Of a DNA stretch of 64,000 bases, positions 1-9,596 are shown piece after piece. The notes under the pieces were generated by a model. That model made no database searches, had not been told where the DNA came from, and saw only the letters and a program-made list of their open reading frames with translations. A program made the translations under genes and the position numbers. Every line of letters begins with the position of its first letter. The stretch's first letter is position 1. This DNA is from Diphasiastrum complanatum (lineage: Eukaryota > Streptophyta > Lycopodiopsida > Lycopodiales > Lycopodiaceae), in NCBI GenBank assembly GCA_029204225.1, contig CM055097.1, forward strand, positions 54,305,592 to 54,369,591, given 5' to 3'.

Positions 1-1493
1 ATCACATCGGAACATCTTTAAAAATACAAGCAGAATAAGATTTAAACGCATAACTTGCCCATCAAGTTTAGCTTTTACATTATCCGTAACGGCTTAATTT
101 ATTTAGTGCTAAGTTTAAATTGCCATGGGCACTGCACATAGATATGTAATTTCAATTTATTTCAATGAATCTCCCATTTCAGCACTGGACTCAACAGAAA
201 TAATAGACAACTCATTTTTAGATGATATGCTCAAAACTTGATCAATGTTGTTTCTTGAGTCATCATTGTTCAACTTTGAATTTTGGGCGCCACGTGTTTA
301 GGCAGCCAGAATGTATCCCATAAGTGTTTCTATGAAATTTTTGAGAGGGCATATATATGCAAACTGCACATATTTCTCATGTGTGTGTGCTCAGGCACTC
401 TACTACTCGGCACTGGCTGCTCCCTGCCCCTGCTCGACTCCACCTAGTGTCTGCCCGGCGCCACCCATGCTGCTCGGCTCCTAACCTAGCGCCGCCTGTG
501 CTGCCTTGTGCTCTCCCGCGAATAGGTTCATTTTGGTGGGCGCAGGCCCAGCACCACATGGCGTCCAAACACTGGGCTAGGGCCAAAACCCATTTGACCT
601 CAGGGCAGTTCTTTAAGGCTCAATGGGCCTAGAGGCATGGAACAGTTCGGATTTATCAGTGATGGCCTAGATTTAGTAGTTGTCTGCCAAAGAAGTCTAT
701 CGAATAATGACCAAGGTTTGCAACCTCATTTCATGGCTTTAAACCCAAAGATCGATCCCTAGGATCGACCCCTGGGTTCAACGTGGCTTGTTTTCATAAG
801 TATAAACCTAGAGATCGATCCCATGGATCGAATTCCCAGTTCAATGTTGCTTTTCTTCCTCTTTTGTAAAAGTGGGATAATAAGAGCTATTATAAAGGCT
901 CTTCCTTTAAACCGTGGAATAGATTACTCTTCGCTTCAAAGCGTTCAATAGCTCGATCTTCTCCTTTGAACTGTGGGCCGAGGTTTTCTGACCTTGTGTA
1001 CTCTATTCAATTGTGCACCAAGGTTTTCATAATTACTTTTGTTATATTTTGATCCGTGTGAAGTGTAACACTCTTATGTTGATAATATGTTGTTTCGATG
1101 TACATAGACATTGTACTTTTTGAGGTCGTGACAGTGAAACAATACCGAAAATTAATTTCTAGATTTGTACCCTAGACTAGTCGCTTAATGAGCCAATTGT
1201 TGGGGAGACATGAATATTTTGAGAGTTTTAGCTAATAAAACAGGTTAAATTATTGTAGAAAAACTCTTCTGTGGCCTTATCAATAAATTTTTAACTTAGA
1301 AGTAGTGATTTTATTGACTAAAATTTTAAAATTATTAGGCATTTTTTAATTGATTTATTGATTTTTGTATCAAAAATTACTATTTTAGTATCAAAATGTC
1401 ATATTCACATTGAAGAAAAGACGTTATTTATAGCAACATGGTTTTTTAAAATTTAACTTGTATAATGCATAATGAGTTCAAATGTTATTTTCA
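1..1493. other. sparse region, no recognisable gene
   Basis: No open frame here resembles a known protein. The GC-rich frame at 357-632 on the plus strand has low-complexity His/Pro/Leu composition and an equally open antisense frame, so I do not call it. A TATA-like stretch near 893 is embedded in a short inverted repeat (AGAGC and GCTCT either side of TATTATAAAG), and the sequence to about 1100 has the look of an old LTR or promoter, but no primer site or second LTR supports that. 1200-1440 is AT-rich and featureless. Confidence 0.4.
741..866. repeat. tandem duplication, 63-bp period
   Basis: Two adjacent units, 741-803 and 804-866, each start AAACC, carry a GATCGATCCC core followed by a second ATCGA, and end in a TTCAA.GT.GCTT stretch. 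They differ at scattered positions, so this is an old duplication. No function is apparent. Confidence 0.6.
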
Positions 1494-2904
1494 GCAAGAA
1501 GCTTACAATGCGCATGTCTGTGCCAAAGACCAGCCGAGAGGAAAGTACTATAATAAAAAAACACAGAACTATGAATGAAGGTCGTAAAGATTCAAATATA
1601 GATCCTACAACAAAAGGAGTAGCAAGTTATTCATTTACAAACTTTCCTTGGTACATTTTTTTGTCGTCAACTGATAAGCTAAATCTAACTATGGCTAAAT
1701 TGAAGGGGGGTGACTCCTTTAAAGAATCAAGAATTTGTATTATGATATGGATGATTCAACTGTTGTCGTTTTCATAACTGAAAACAAAGGACACAAACTA
1801 GATTATTCAGTGTCAATGAAATCCTTTGTGTAGTCCAAGGCATAACTCCATCTCATTTACAAGATGAGATGAGGGAGTGCTTTGAGGAGAGTGGAAATTC
1901 GATTCATACATTGTCTAATTATTTGTTTGGAAGCAAGGAGGCTTCCAAACAAGCATCCGCATCAAATTAAATTCCGTCAAAAGATGTTTCTAACCATGCT
2001 CCTACAAAAGGTGTTTTCCATTGTTGCTGCAACAAAATCTGGATTTGAGGTAGCTTTTCCACAAAATGTTATCACAAGACTAATTTTAAAGGGAAAACAA
2101 TTGGCTGAATCGAAAATAGATCCAAAGGAAGATACTCACGAGCCATTACCTTTGGATGATGATGAAAGCCTCTGGAGCAGAACTTGGTGTTGGGGCTCTT
2201 GAGACCCAACAAAATGGAATGAGAGACCAAGTTAGAAAATATAAACCTGTTTATATTCAAAACAATGGAAATTTCAATCAGAAAAATCCATTGTCCTCCA
2301 CTAGAACCGTCAACTGGTAAGAGACCTCTAGCGATAAGGGAGCCACATGAGCTTTATGTTCATAACTTGAAGTCAAAAATGAAAATTAATCCTCTAGCTA
2401 ATGTGCTATCTTTTCTTGTCATGGTGGATAGTAGTCAATGTCCAAACAAAAAAGCTTTCAAAATGAGTAAGATAAATGAATATGATTACTATGTCATTGG
2501 AGGATGCCATTTTGTTGAAGCTAAAAGGCAATTAGTGCAAGAATATCCAGACTATGTTGGGTTGAATATGGATGAGGCAAAATTATTGGCATGTGATGAC
2601 AACAATGACAATGACTATAGGCTTAGTATGTCATTCATCCAAAGGATACAATTTTTTTGTAATGAGTATTTGGATCATACGAAATGCATAATAGAGTTTT
2701 GCCAGAGTTGCAAATTTGATGTTGTAGAGAAACAAGATTGGTTACAAAAGTAAAGCTTCTGATGCGCTATGCAAATATGAACATAACTTTCAGCTAATAG
2801 TTCGCACGAGATTAGTTTGGGAGTTACAAGACAAATTATTCACGATGTGGGAAAAACCAGAGTTGAAGGGACAAAAGGCAAGCAAGTCTCGGGATGACCC
2901 CTCA
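1494..2904 (+). pseudogene. ParB-like domain part of a ParB/DNA-methyltransferase gene, copy A (5' portion)
   Basis: A decayed plus-strand coding region, probably entered through a splice acceptor (TTTTCAG) at 1493. Coding-like segments in different frames: about 1560-1838, ending in a premature TAG; about 1836-1970; and 2265-2753. The last holds a ParB/sulfiredoxin-fold-like block: INPLANV, then YYVIGGCHFVEAKRQL (2487-2534), then DEAKLLA, NDNDYR and FIQRIQFF. VIGG.H..A matches the GG.HR..A core of ParB N-terminal domains. Coding resemblance continues in another frame from about 2752 (DALCKYEH..., DKLFTMWE) up to 2904, where a copia LTR interrupts it. Frameshifts and stops show it is dead. 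In phages and bacterial mobile DNA ParB-like domains are often joined to amino-methyltransferases, as here with the portion at 9597-11291. The assignment is by motif only. Confidence 0.6.
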
Positions 2905-3142
2905 TGTTAGAAATCAATGATAAACTTCATTGTTACACTTCTTAGTTACTGTTTATGATGTACTTTATTACTAGCTTTAACTAGCCGTTGGCTAGTCTAG
3001 TAGTCTACTCCTAGGTTCTCCATATGTACATTTTACATTCAATATGTTGCAGTGTGATGGATTGATAGTGCGTGTTATTCTTTTGGCTTCTTTGGTGATT
3101 GCTTATGGTGAATGCTTGATGTTGCATATCTGATTATTGACA
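2905..3142 (+). repeat. left LTR of composite copia element
   Basis: Begins TGTTAGAAATC and ends TTATTGACA, directly before the primer-binding site. It is 23 bp shorter than the inverted copy at 9336-9596 because a segment present there (around TCTATCAGGGTTCAAG) is deleted here. Confidence 0.85.
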
Positions 3143-3154
3143 TGGTATCAGAGC
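3143..3154 (+). other. primer-binding site, initiator Met-tRNA type
   Basis: TGGTATCAGAGC, immediately after the LTR, is the standard complement of the plant initiator Met-tRNA 3' end used by Ty1/copia elements to prime minus-strand DNA synthesis. It fixes the plus orientation of this element. Confidence 0.9.
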
Positions 3155-3695
3155 TGCGATAGTCCTACGTGCCTGATCAGTGGATACAGCTTGTCACAGG
3201 CTCCGCAACGAAGTGAGAAAGTCCTTCACAAGAGGTGTAAGCTTGGAGAGACAAAAAAAAAAAACACGACTGGAAGAAATTCTTCTTGATGTATTTTGCA
3301 GGTTTTGGAGCTCGCAGTTATTAGTGGGGAACGAAGACACAGTCTCAGAGGCATCAGAAAGGCCAGGACAGCATCAGACAAATTGAAAATCTGTTGAGTT
3401 AAAAAGTTTTGCAATTTTTTTTTAGTCTTTGTGAGAAGTGTCGTTTGTTAGAGAGTTGTGCCAAGAAATCTCTCATTTGTTTGTTTAGGGTACTGCAAAT
3501 CACACTAGACAGTGTCTAGTATTGCCATTTAGAGCTTTGAGGCTTCATACCTTTCACATTACTGAGATCTGTCTATTTGAACGATCACTCGTTTCGAAAT
3601 ATAAGCAAAGAGGAGACGGCGTAGCCGCCGTGTCGAAGTAGGAAATCAAGAATATTCCCTCTGAATGTTCTTATATTCTCTCTTTTTTATATTTG

Positions 3696-3935
3696 TACCA
3701 ATATCGGATCCAGGCATGCTAGCTGAAGAGAAACCTGAGCAGTCGTACATCCGCGCTCCAGTCCGATATTGTCCATACCGATATTGGATCCAAGCGCACG
3801 AGCTAAAGAAAATTTTGAGTAGTTGTACATCCGCGCTCCAGTCCGATATCACATGCTCCAATATCGGATCCACGCGTACAAGTTAAGAAGGATCCTGAGT
3901 AGCCGTACTTCCGCGCTCCATTCCGATATCAGGTG
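3696..3935. repeat. three tandem 80-bp units in the copia leader
   Basis: Units start at 3696, 3776 and 3856, an exact 80-bp period. Each opens with CCAATATCGGATCC or a close variant, then GAGTAG.CGTACATCCGCGCTCCA, and closes with a TCCGATAT motif that is partly the inverse of the opening motif, so each unit could fold. They lie between the primer site and gag. Confidence 0.85.
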
Positions 3936-4002
3936 TATAACCAAAAAAATATACAGTTTTGTGGTGTGATAAATTACTTCATCTGGACTCATATGTTCAG
4001 TA

Positions 4003-5000
4003 ATGGCAACTCTAAGCGAGAGTGTCCTCAATGAGTCAAGCAAATTGGAAGGAGCCGGCAACCATGCAGTTTGAAAATTCAAACTAAAAAACATTTTGAT
4101 GGAAAAGGAGCTATGGGAGATCGTGACAAGTGAAGAGACAAGGCCAGTGATTGAAGAAGATCAGCGGACATTTGACAGAAGAAAATGGAAAGCACAAAAT
4201 GTCATCAACTTATCAATGAGAGATGCAATTATTCCCTACATTTCGGACTCAGAAGGACCAAAAGAAGCATGGGATACGTTGAAGGCATTGTTTGAGACCA
4301 CAAACACATCTCGAGTGCTATTCCTGAAGACGAAGCTGCACACATTGCGGATGGATGATGGTGCAACTGTTGCTGATCACTTACTAAAGATCAAAGAGAT
4401 TCGTGACCAATTAGCAGCAGTTGGAGAGCAAGTACATGATCATGAGATCGTGCAGTTGACATTGAATAGTTTGAGTGAGTCACATCAAATGTTTGTGACA
4501 AGTATAGCCACACGGGAAAATATTCCAACCTATGAAGAGTTAGGTGGATTGCTTTTGCAGGAAGAACAACGTCAAGAGAACTTGAGTCATCGCAACAGGG
4601 GATTTGATCAAGCTCTTGCAGTGAGAGGACGTGTTGGTAGATTTGGTCGTGTAAGACACCAATCAGGAGGTGGAAACTCATATCATGGATCGTTCCAACA
4701 ATTTCAAGGACAATCCAATGATGGCCCAAATCGAGGCAATTGGAATCAAGGCTGAGGTCAAGGACAAGGCTATTCCAGGCAAAATAAACCTGGAAATGGT
4801 AGGTATTGCAACAAACCTGGCCATTGGGAGCGTGAATGCTTCAAAAAATAGAAGGAGATAGAACAAAGAAAAGGCAAATGGCAAGCGGGCAATTATGCTG
4901 ATCAACATCAATTAGATGATGATTATTATAAAGACAATTATGCTGATCAACATCAATACAATGATGATCAATATGAAGATGATACAGGTAAGAGTTCAAA
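4003..5000 (+). pseudogene. copia gag polyprotein, interrupted
   Basis: The ATG at 4003 opens the natural start (MATLSESVLNESSKLEG). A TGA at 4072-4074 interrupts it at a position where copia gag normally has Trp, and the frame then reopens through 4755 with the usual gag core (KELWEIV, EAWDTLKALFE, LKTKLHTLRM, ADHLLKI, YEELGGLLLQEE). After a TGA at 4753-4755 the same frame continues through a Gln/Gly-rich stretch to a degraded zinc knuckle (YC, NKPGH, WEREC; the first Cys is missing) and an Asp/Tyr-rich tail with repeated NYADQHQ. It is cut off at 5009 by a gypsy LTR. In intact elements gag forms the particle and binds RNA. Confidence 0.85.
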
Positions 5001-5008
5001 CTTGTTCA

Positions 5009-5830
5009 TGTTGGGGATATTCCCAACAAAGTGTAAATAAATAAAGTCCTCCAATAAAATGTGTTGTGAGGGCATGGCATCCTGTGTGTATAAGCCCATG
5101 GCCCAATGAGCACGCAATTGAAGTTATAAATAAAATAAACTTGACTTGGGCCTTGTAAATAAAATAAAACTAGAGGCCCAATGTCATTTTTAAACTTAGA
5201 GATCACTTTTTAGAGTTGGGTCCAAATTGGGACTCACATGAATCTTGTGATTTCTAATGCACTTTTTGTGGACCCTTGGATCAAGTTGGGTCCAAGATGA
5301 ATGGCTAGGATCATTGTGAATATTAGCCAATAAGATTGAGGGGCAAGGGCCTTCCCCATTTTATAAAAAGGCACCATTTGTACACTATTTCCATGCTTAA
5401 TGAGAAGGAGGAAACTCTACCATTTTTGGAAGAGAAGCATCCTCATTTGCTATTCGCTACTTGCTAATGCTCTTGATTGTGTTTTCCATTGCTCCCTATT
5501 TCCATGTTTATTGTTTGCCATATGAATGCTTTTCCATTAGCAAGCATAAGGAGGATTTGAGCTAACCTCCACCCTCACTCTCTATCTTTGTCTCTCTTTC
5601 TCTCTTCTCTTCTCAACCTCTTCTTTTCTATCCCTTCCCTTCACCCAACTGATGAACGTTAGTGTAGAGGAGTAGAGTTAAAGAGGAGTAGCATAGTGGT
5701 GAGTAGAGTTAAGGGAGAAAGTAGGACTTTAACTAAAAGTAGCATCTATGCATAGTTAGGCACCTATCTAGTGATCTAACCTTTGTTGATAGGCGGAAGG
5801 GCTATACTACAAGAGAACTTCGACCCCACA
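5009..5830 (+). repeat. gypsy LTR
   Basis: Starts TGTTGGGGATATTCCCAACA and ends CCCCACA, directly before a tRNA-Asp-like primer site. A TATAAAAAGGCACC promoter-like element lies near 5363, followed by a pyrimidine-rich tract at 5565-5650. Parts of the U3 (CTGTGTGTATAAGCCCATGGCCCAATGA) resemble, in looser form, the LTRs at 44991 and 61180, suggesting related families. No second copy of this LTR was found in the window. Confidence 0.7.
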
Positions 5831-5831
5831 A

Positions 5832-5849
5832 TGGCCCCGTTGTCGGGGA
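5832..5849 (+). other. primer-binding site, tRNA-Asp type
   Basis: TGGCCCCGTTGTCGGGGA differs at two positions from the complement of the plant tRNA-Asp 3' end (TGGCGCCGTTGCCGGGGA), the primer used by many Athila/Tat gypsy elements. It begins 1 base after the LTR. Confidence 0.75.
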
Positions 5850-6119
5850 TAGGTTTCCACTAACTAGTTTAGTTGCATTTTAGCTATTTTCTTGCTTTCT
5901 AGATTAGTTTAGGTAGAGTTTTGGGAGTTTAGAGTTATTTTTCTGTATTTTTTTGTGTTTGGACTGTTCACAGCTAGCGGAGGAGGTGTGAGAGGGTAGA
6001 GGAAGCCCTGAACAACCTCTAAGGGCTTGAAACCCAAACCAATCATCCAAAAACTCAAAAAACACACCAATCTACATTTTGGAGGGAAAAAGAGCCAAAA
6101 AACTCATCAGATTTTTATA

Positions 6120-6960
6120 TCTCTAGAATCAGTGAGAATTAACCCTTGCATGACTGGAAGCAGCTCCAGGGTACTGTCCCAGACCTGCATATAAGCCTGT
6201 GAGAGTTAGTTCCAAGCAGATTGTAAAAATCAGAGAAAAATCATAAAAAATTCAAAAAACCCTTGAAAAAATCCAAAAAAAATATCAAATCTTCATAAGA
6301 ACTCTCGCAGAGCCCTATGAAGTTCCATCTCAGTGAGACCAGGACACAGAAAAGCTTGCGAGAGTTAATTCGATGATTAAGTGCATGTGCGAGAGTTCCC
6401 AATGAAAAAAAGACGGGAAAGTACCAGTGAACCCTCGCAGACAGTGAAATTTTCAATTTCAGTGATCAAGAACTCTCGTAGAGGATTCTGAAGTTCCATC
6501 TTAGTGAGACCAGGACACAGAAGAGCTTGCGAGAGTTAGTTTGATTCCAGTGAGCAGAAAATTGGATTTAACTGCAAAAAAATCACTAAAAAGTGAAGAT
6601 CCAGCAAATCCTTCCGGTAAGAACTCTTGTAGACCCTCTCAATCGATTTAGAATGTCAAATTATATCAGTGATGAAGCCTGCGAGAGTTAGTATGAAGAT
6701 CTGGTGAAGATCAAGCACAAAAAGTGATTTTGAACCCTCGCAACCAGTGAAATTTTCACTTCTTGCGAGAGTTAACTCTCGCAAAGAATTCTATAGTGAG
6801 ATCTGACCCAGATCCATCTACTGTGAAGCTTGCAAGAGCTACTTCCCAGAGATCTGAAAGATATCAAGTTTTTTACCTAGAAAAATAGCTAAAGAACCCT
6901 CGCACAGTCAACCCTCGCACAAGATAAACCTTGCAGACCAGATTAGTGGAAAGATCTGCA
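6120..6960. repeat. dispersed CTCGCA / TGCGAG motif array in gypsy leader
   Basis: More than a dozen short motifs of the form AACTCTCGCAGA or CTTGCGAGAGTTAGTT recur, in both orientations, every 30-80 bases. Forward and inverse forms alternate and could pair as RNA hairpins (the clearest is GCGAGAGTTAACTCTCGC near 6765-6785). The same motifs recur at 58210-58490. No open frame runs through the array. Confidence 0.75.
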
Positions 6961-7217
6961 TCAGATCCAGCTACTGTCAAAATCTCAGGTCAATCAGTAC
7001 AAGGAGAAAAAAGTTATCAAGGAAAAACCACTGCAAAAGGCCTAAAATTCATTCCGACCAATCAGATCGATCAGATCCTTGAAGATCCAGACTGCATCCT
7101 ATTGTATAAGTGAGATCCAATCACTTTGGAGCCCACCATCGGATGAATCTGAGATCGGGACTATCAATAGCATGAAGGATAGTAAATCAGGCACCACACC
7201 TTCCTAGATTAGCAGAT

Positions 7218-7562
7218 GTGCAACAAGAGGCAGAACCGGAACCAGCACCAATGGATCCAATGGCCAGCCTATACATGTCGCACCCTTGCATGCAGTTCGG
7301 AGAGCACCATGGATGGAGATGCCAAAATATGACGGATCCTCAGATCCCATCCGATTCCTCCAGATCTACGAGCAAGCTTGTGAAATCTACGGCAAACGGA
7401 CACCTGCGGAAAAGCTGATGCTATCCTCTATGTTCTTACTTGCAGTGGCTCAGGATTGGTTTTCCAACCTATCAGAGGAAGAGAAATCCACCTGGGAAGC
7501 TGTTAAAGCGGCTCTCATTACGTGCTTTAAACCAAGAAAGTTTCTGGAAGACTCGTTTGAGA
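7218..7562 (+). pseudogene. gypsy gag, 5' fragment
   Basis: The N-terminal part reads from the ATG at 7218 (QQEAEPEPAPMDPMASLY), then shifts frame near 7290 into a typical Retrotrans_gag block: PKYDGSSDPIRFLQIYEQACEIYG, AEKLMLSSMFL, AQDWFSNL, WEAVKAALITCF. Resemblance stops at about 7560, where copia integrase starts. The capsid domain is therefore cut about half way. Confidence 0.75.
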
Positions 7563-8054
7563 TCTGATGGAGGTGGTCAGTATTTTGCGACAAAATTTAT
7601 TGATTTCTACAAAGATCAAGGGATCAAGAGGCAGACTACAACACCTTATTCACCACAGCAAAATGGAGTTGCAGAACGAAAGAACAAATCTATTGTTGAG
7701 ATGGCCAGGGCGATGCTCAAAAGCAAGAGTTTGCCAAACACCTTTTGGGCAGAAGCTTGTAGCACAGTTATGCACATCCTAAATCGGTGTCCTACAAATT
7801 CCGTGGCAAGTAAGCCACTTCATGAAGCTGTTACTGGAAAGAAACCTAATATTTTTCATTTGAGAGTATTTGGTTGTGATGCTTATGCTCATATTCCTGA
7901 TGAGAAACGAAGGAAATTGGATGCAAAAGCTATCAAGTGTATTTTCCTTGGATATGATGAGAAGGCCAAGGCATACAGGATGTATGACACAAATGCACAA
8001 AAGCTTGTAATTTTTAGGGATGCTACGTTTGACGAGATGGGCCGAGGTAAATAA
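7560..8054 (+). pseudogene. copia integrase, C-terminal half
   Basis: Begins inside the catalytic core with LRSDGGGQYF (second catalytic Asp) and continues with PYSPQQNGVAERKN (catalytic Glu), FWAEA, KPLHEAVTGKKP, LRVFGCDAYAHIP and KAIKCIFLGYDEKAKAYRMYD. The zinc-binding HHCC part and the first catalytic Asp are missing, replaced by gypsy sequence. The frame ends with TAA at 8052-8054, after which coding continues in another frame. Confidence 0.9.
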
Positions 8055-8690
8055 TCTGAAGTAATCACTGAACCTTTTGATGAGGGAGCGAAAGTACAGG
8101 TCAAGAAGGAAGTGGATTTTGATATAGAAAATCCATTGGACAAAGGCAAGCCTGATGCTAAAATTCCCAAGAGAGTATTTAAATGGTACTTATCAATCAC
8201 AAATGCTGCAAAGAAGGGAGATACTCCCGAATCTAGTGAGCAGGTAGAGCTTAGAAGATCAAGTAGAAATCGAAAACCTCCTGCAAGATTAGAAATGAAT
8301 CTAGCCCTAATGGGTTATGTGCTCAAGGCTCAAGAGCCAAAAACTTTTGATAAAGCAAAGGAGCACGAGGAGTGGCATGAAGCTATGGAAACAGAAATGG
8401 AAGCTATATCAAAAAATAGGACTTGGAACTTGGTTGAGCTACCTGATGGTAAGACGTCTATCACTTGCAAATGGATATACAAGATCAAATATGGAACTGA
8501 TGGGCAACTCAACAAATACAAAGCACGGTTAGTTGCGAGAGGATTTGAGCAGCAGGAAGGTATTGATTTTGAGGAAACCTTCGCACCCGTAGCTAAGATG
8601 GTAACTATACATTCTATCATTGCTATTTCTACTTTCTATGGTTGGAAGATCCAGCAAATGGATGTTAAATCTGCTTTACTATGGATGTCA
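8055..8690 (+). pseudogene. copia reverse transcriptase, N-terminal part
   Basis: From the ATG at 8112, an acidic linker is followed by RRSSRNRKPPAR and the start of the RT domain: EAMETEMEAISKNRTWNLVELP, KWIYKIKYGTDG, KYKARLVARGFEQQEGIDFEETFAPVAKM and QQMDVKSALL. At about 8680 the sequence jumps to the region just before RNase H, so the palm with the YVDD active site is deleted. Catalytically dead. Confidence 0.9.
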
Positions 8691-9335
8691 ACACGAAGCT
8701 TACTGCATATGATGAATCTGAGAAAGTGGATGCTTATTTGTATAGATAGCTGGTGGGTAGTTTGATTTATTTGGCATACACACGACCTGATATTTCTTAT
8801 GTTGTTGGTGTTGTTAGTCAATTTATGCAAGATCCTAGTCAAACACACTGGAAGTCTGCTAAACGTATTCTCAGATACATTCGAGGAACATTGAATTTTG
8901 GTTTGAAGTATGATCAACCTGGAGTGCCAATATTGATAGGATATATAGATGCTGATTGGGCAGGTAATATTGATGACAGAAGGTCTATCAGTGGTCATAC
9001 ATTCAGTTATGGTACAGCTGTAGTTTCATGGAACAGCAGCAACCTACAGTAGCCTTATCCTCGACGGAAGCTGAATATCAAACACTCAGCAATGCTGCAC
9101 AAGAAGCGGTATGGTTACGAAGATTGCTTGTGGATTTAGGTCAACCACAGGTGGATGCAACTACTATATCTTGCGACAATTAAAGCTGTATTCACCTTGC
9201 CAAAAATCCAGTTTTACATGCTCGAACCAAGCACATCGAAATACATTATCATTTTGCTCAACAGAAAATTCTTGATGGAGCCATTGATCTTGTTTTCTAT
9301 AAATCTGAAGATCAAGTGGTAGATATTTTTACTCA
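8681..9335 (+). pseudogene. copia RNase H region
   Basis: Segments in shifting frames: TKLTAYDESEKVDAYLYR, a stop at 8749, then LVGSLIYLAYTRPDISYVVGVVSQFM, HWKSAKRILRYIRGTLNFGL, GYIDADWAGNIDDRRSISGHTF, and, past a stop near 9050, remnants of the TEAEY, KHIEIHYHF and DQVVDIFT tail. This is the standard C-terminal half of copia pol. Coding is cut at 9335 by the inverted LTR, so the last residues and the polypurine tract are missing. Confidence 0.88.
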
Positions 9336-9596
9336 TGTCAATAATTAGATATGCAACATCAAGCATTCACCATAAGCAATCACCAAAGAAGCCAAAAGAA
9401 AAACACGCACTATCAATCTATCACACTACAACATACTGAATGTAAAATGTACATATAAATCTTGAACCCTGATAGAGAGGGAGAACCTAGGAGTAGACTA
9501 CTAGACTAGCCAATGGCTAGTTATAGCTAGTAATAAAGTACATCGTAAACAGTAACTAAGAAGTGTAACAATGAAGTTTATCATTGATTTCTAACA
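9336..9596 (-). repeat. right LTR of composite copia element, inverted
   Basis: Reverse complement of the LTR at 2905-3142 over its whole length, with one extra 23-base segment. On the plus strand it starts TGTCAATAATTAG and ends GATTTCTAACA. In a normal element it would be in the same orientation as the left copy. Confidence 0.85.

Larger units (their letters stand above)
5009..7562 (+). mobile_element. truncated gypsy element (LTR, leader, start of gag) inside the copia element
   Basis: Consists of a left LTR, a tRNA-Asp type primer site, a long leader full of CTCGCA/TGCGAG motifs and the first part of gag. It stops abruptly at about 7555-7565, where copia integrase begins in the same orientation. 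The copia protease and N-terminal integrase that should occupy this place are absent. Either a nested insertion was followed by deletion, or the two RNAs recombined during reverse transcription. The leader style matches the gypsy element at 52.8-61.9 kb. Confidence 0.7.
2905..9596 (+). mobile_element. composite Ty1/copia element with inverted LTRs, inserted in methyltransferase copy A
   Basis: Outer boundaries are defined by two copies of one LTR, 2905-3142 in plus and 9336-9596 in minus orientation, flanked by CCTCA (2900-2904) and CCTGA (9597-9601), a 5-bp target duplication with one mismatch. Inside, in plus orientation: a Met-tRNA primer site, a three-unit repeat, copia gag, a truncated gypsy element (5009-7562) and then copia integrase, reverse transcriptase and RNase H. 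Protease and the N-terminal half of integrase are missing, replaced by the gypsy segment. Normal LTR elements have direct LTRs; the inverted right LTR is abnormal. The host pseudogene reads on past the right end, which supports a genuine insertion. Not capable of autonomous movement. Confidence 0.8.

Noticed and set aside
357-632. Open frames on both strands in a GC-rich patch
   Set aside because: Mutually antisense, low-complexity His/Pro/Leu or Ala/Gly/Arg text with no domain; typical chance frames in GC-rich DNA.
5565-5650. Pyrimidine-rich tract as an intron 3' end of a host gene
   Set aside because: It lies inside a gypsy LTR with TATA box and primer site; no flanking exon.
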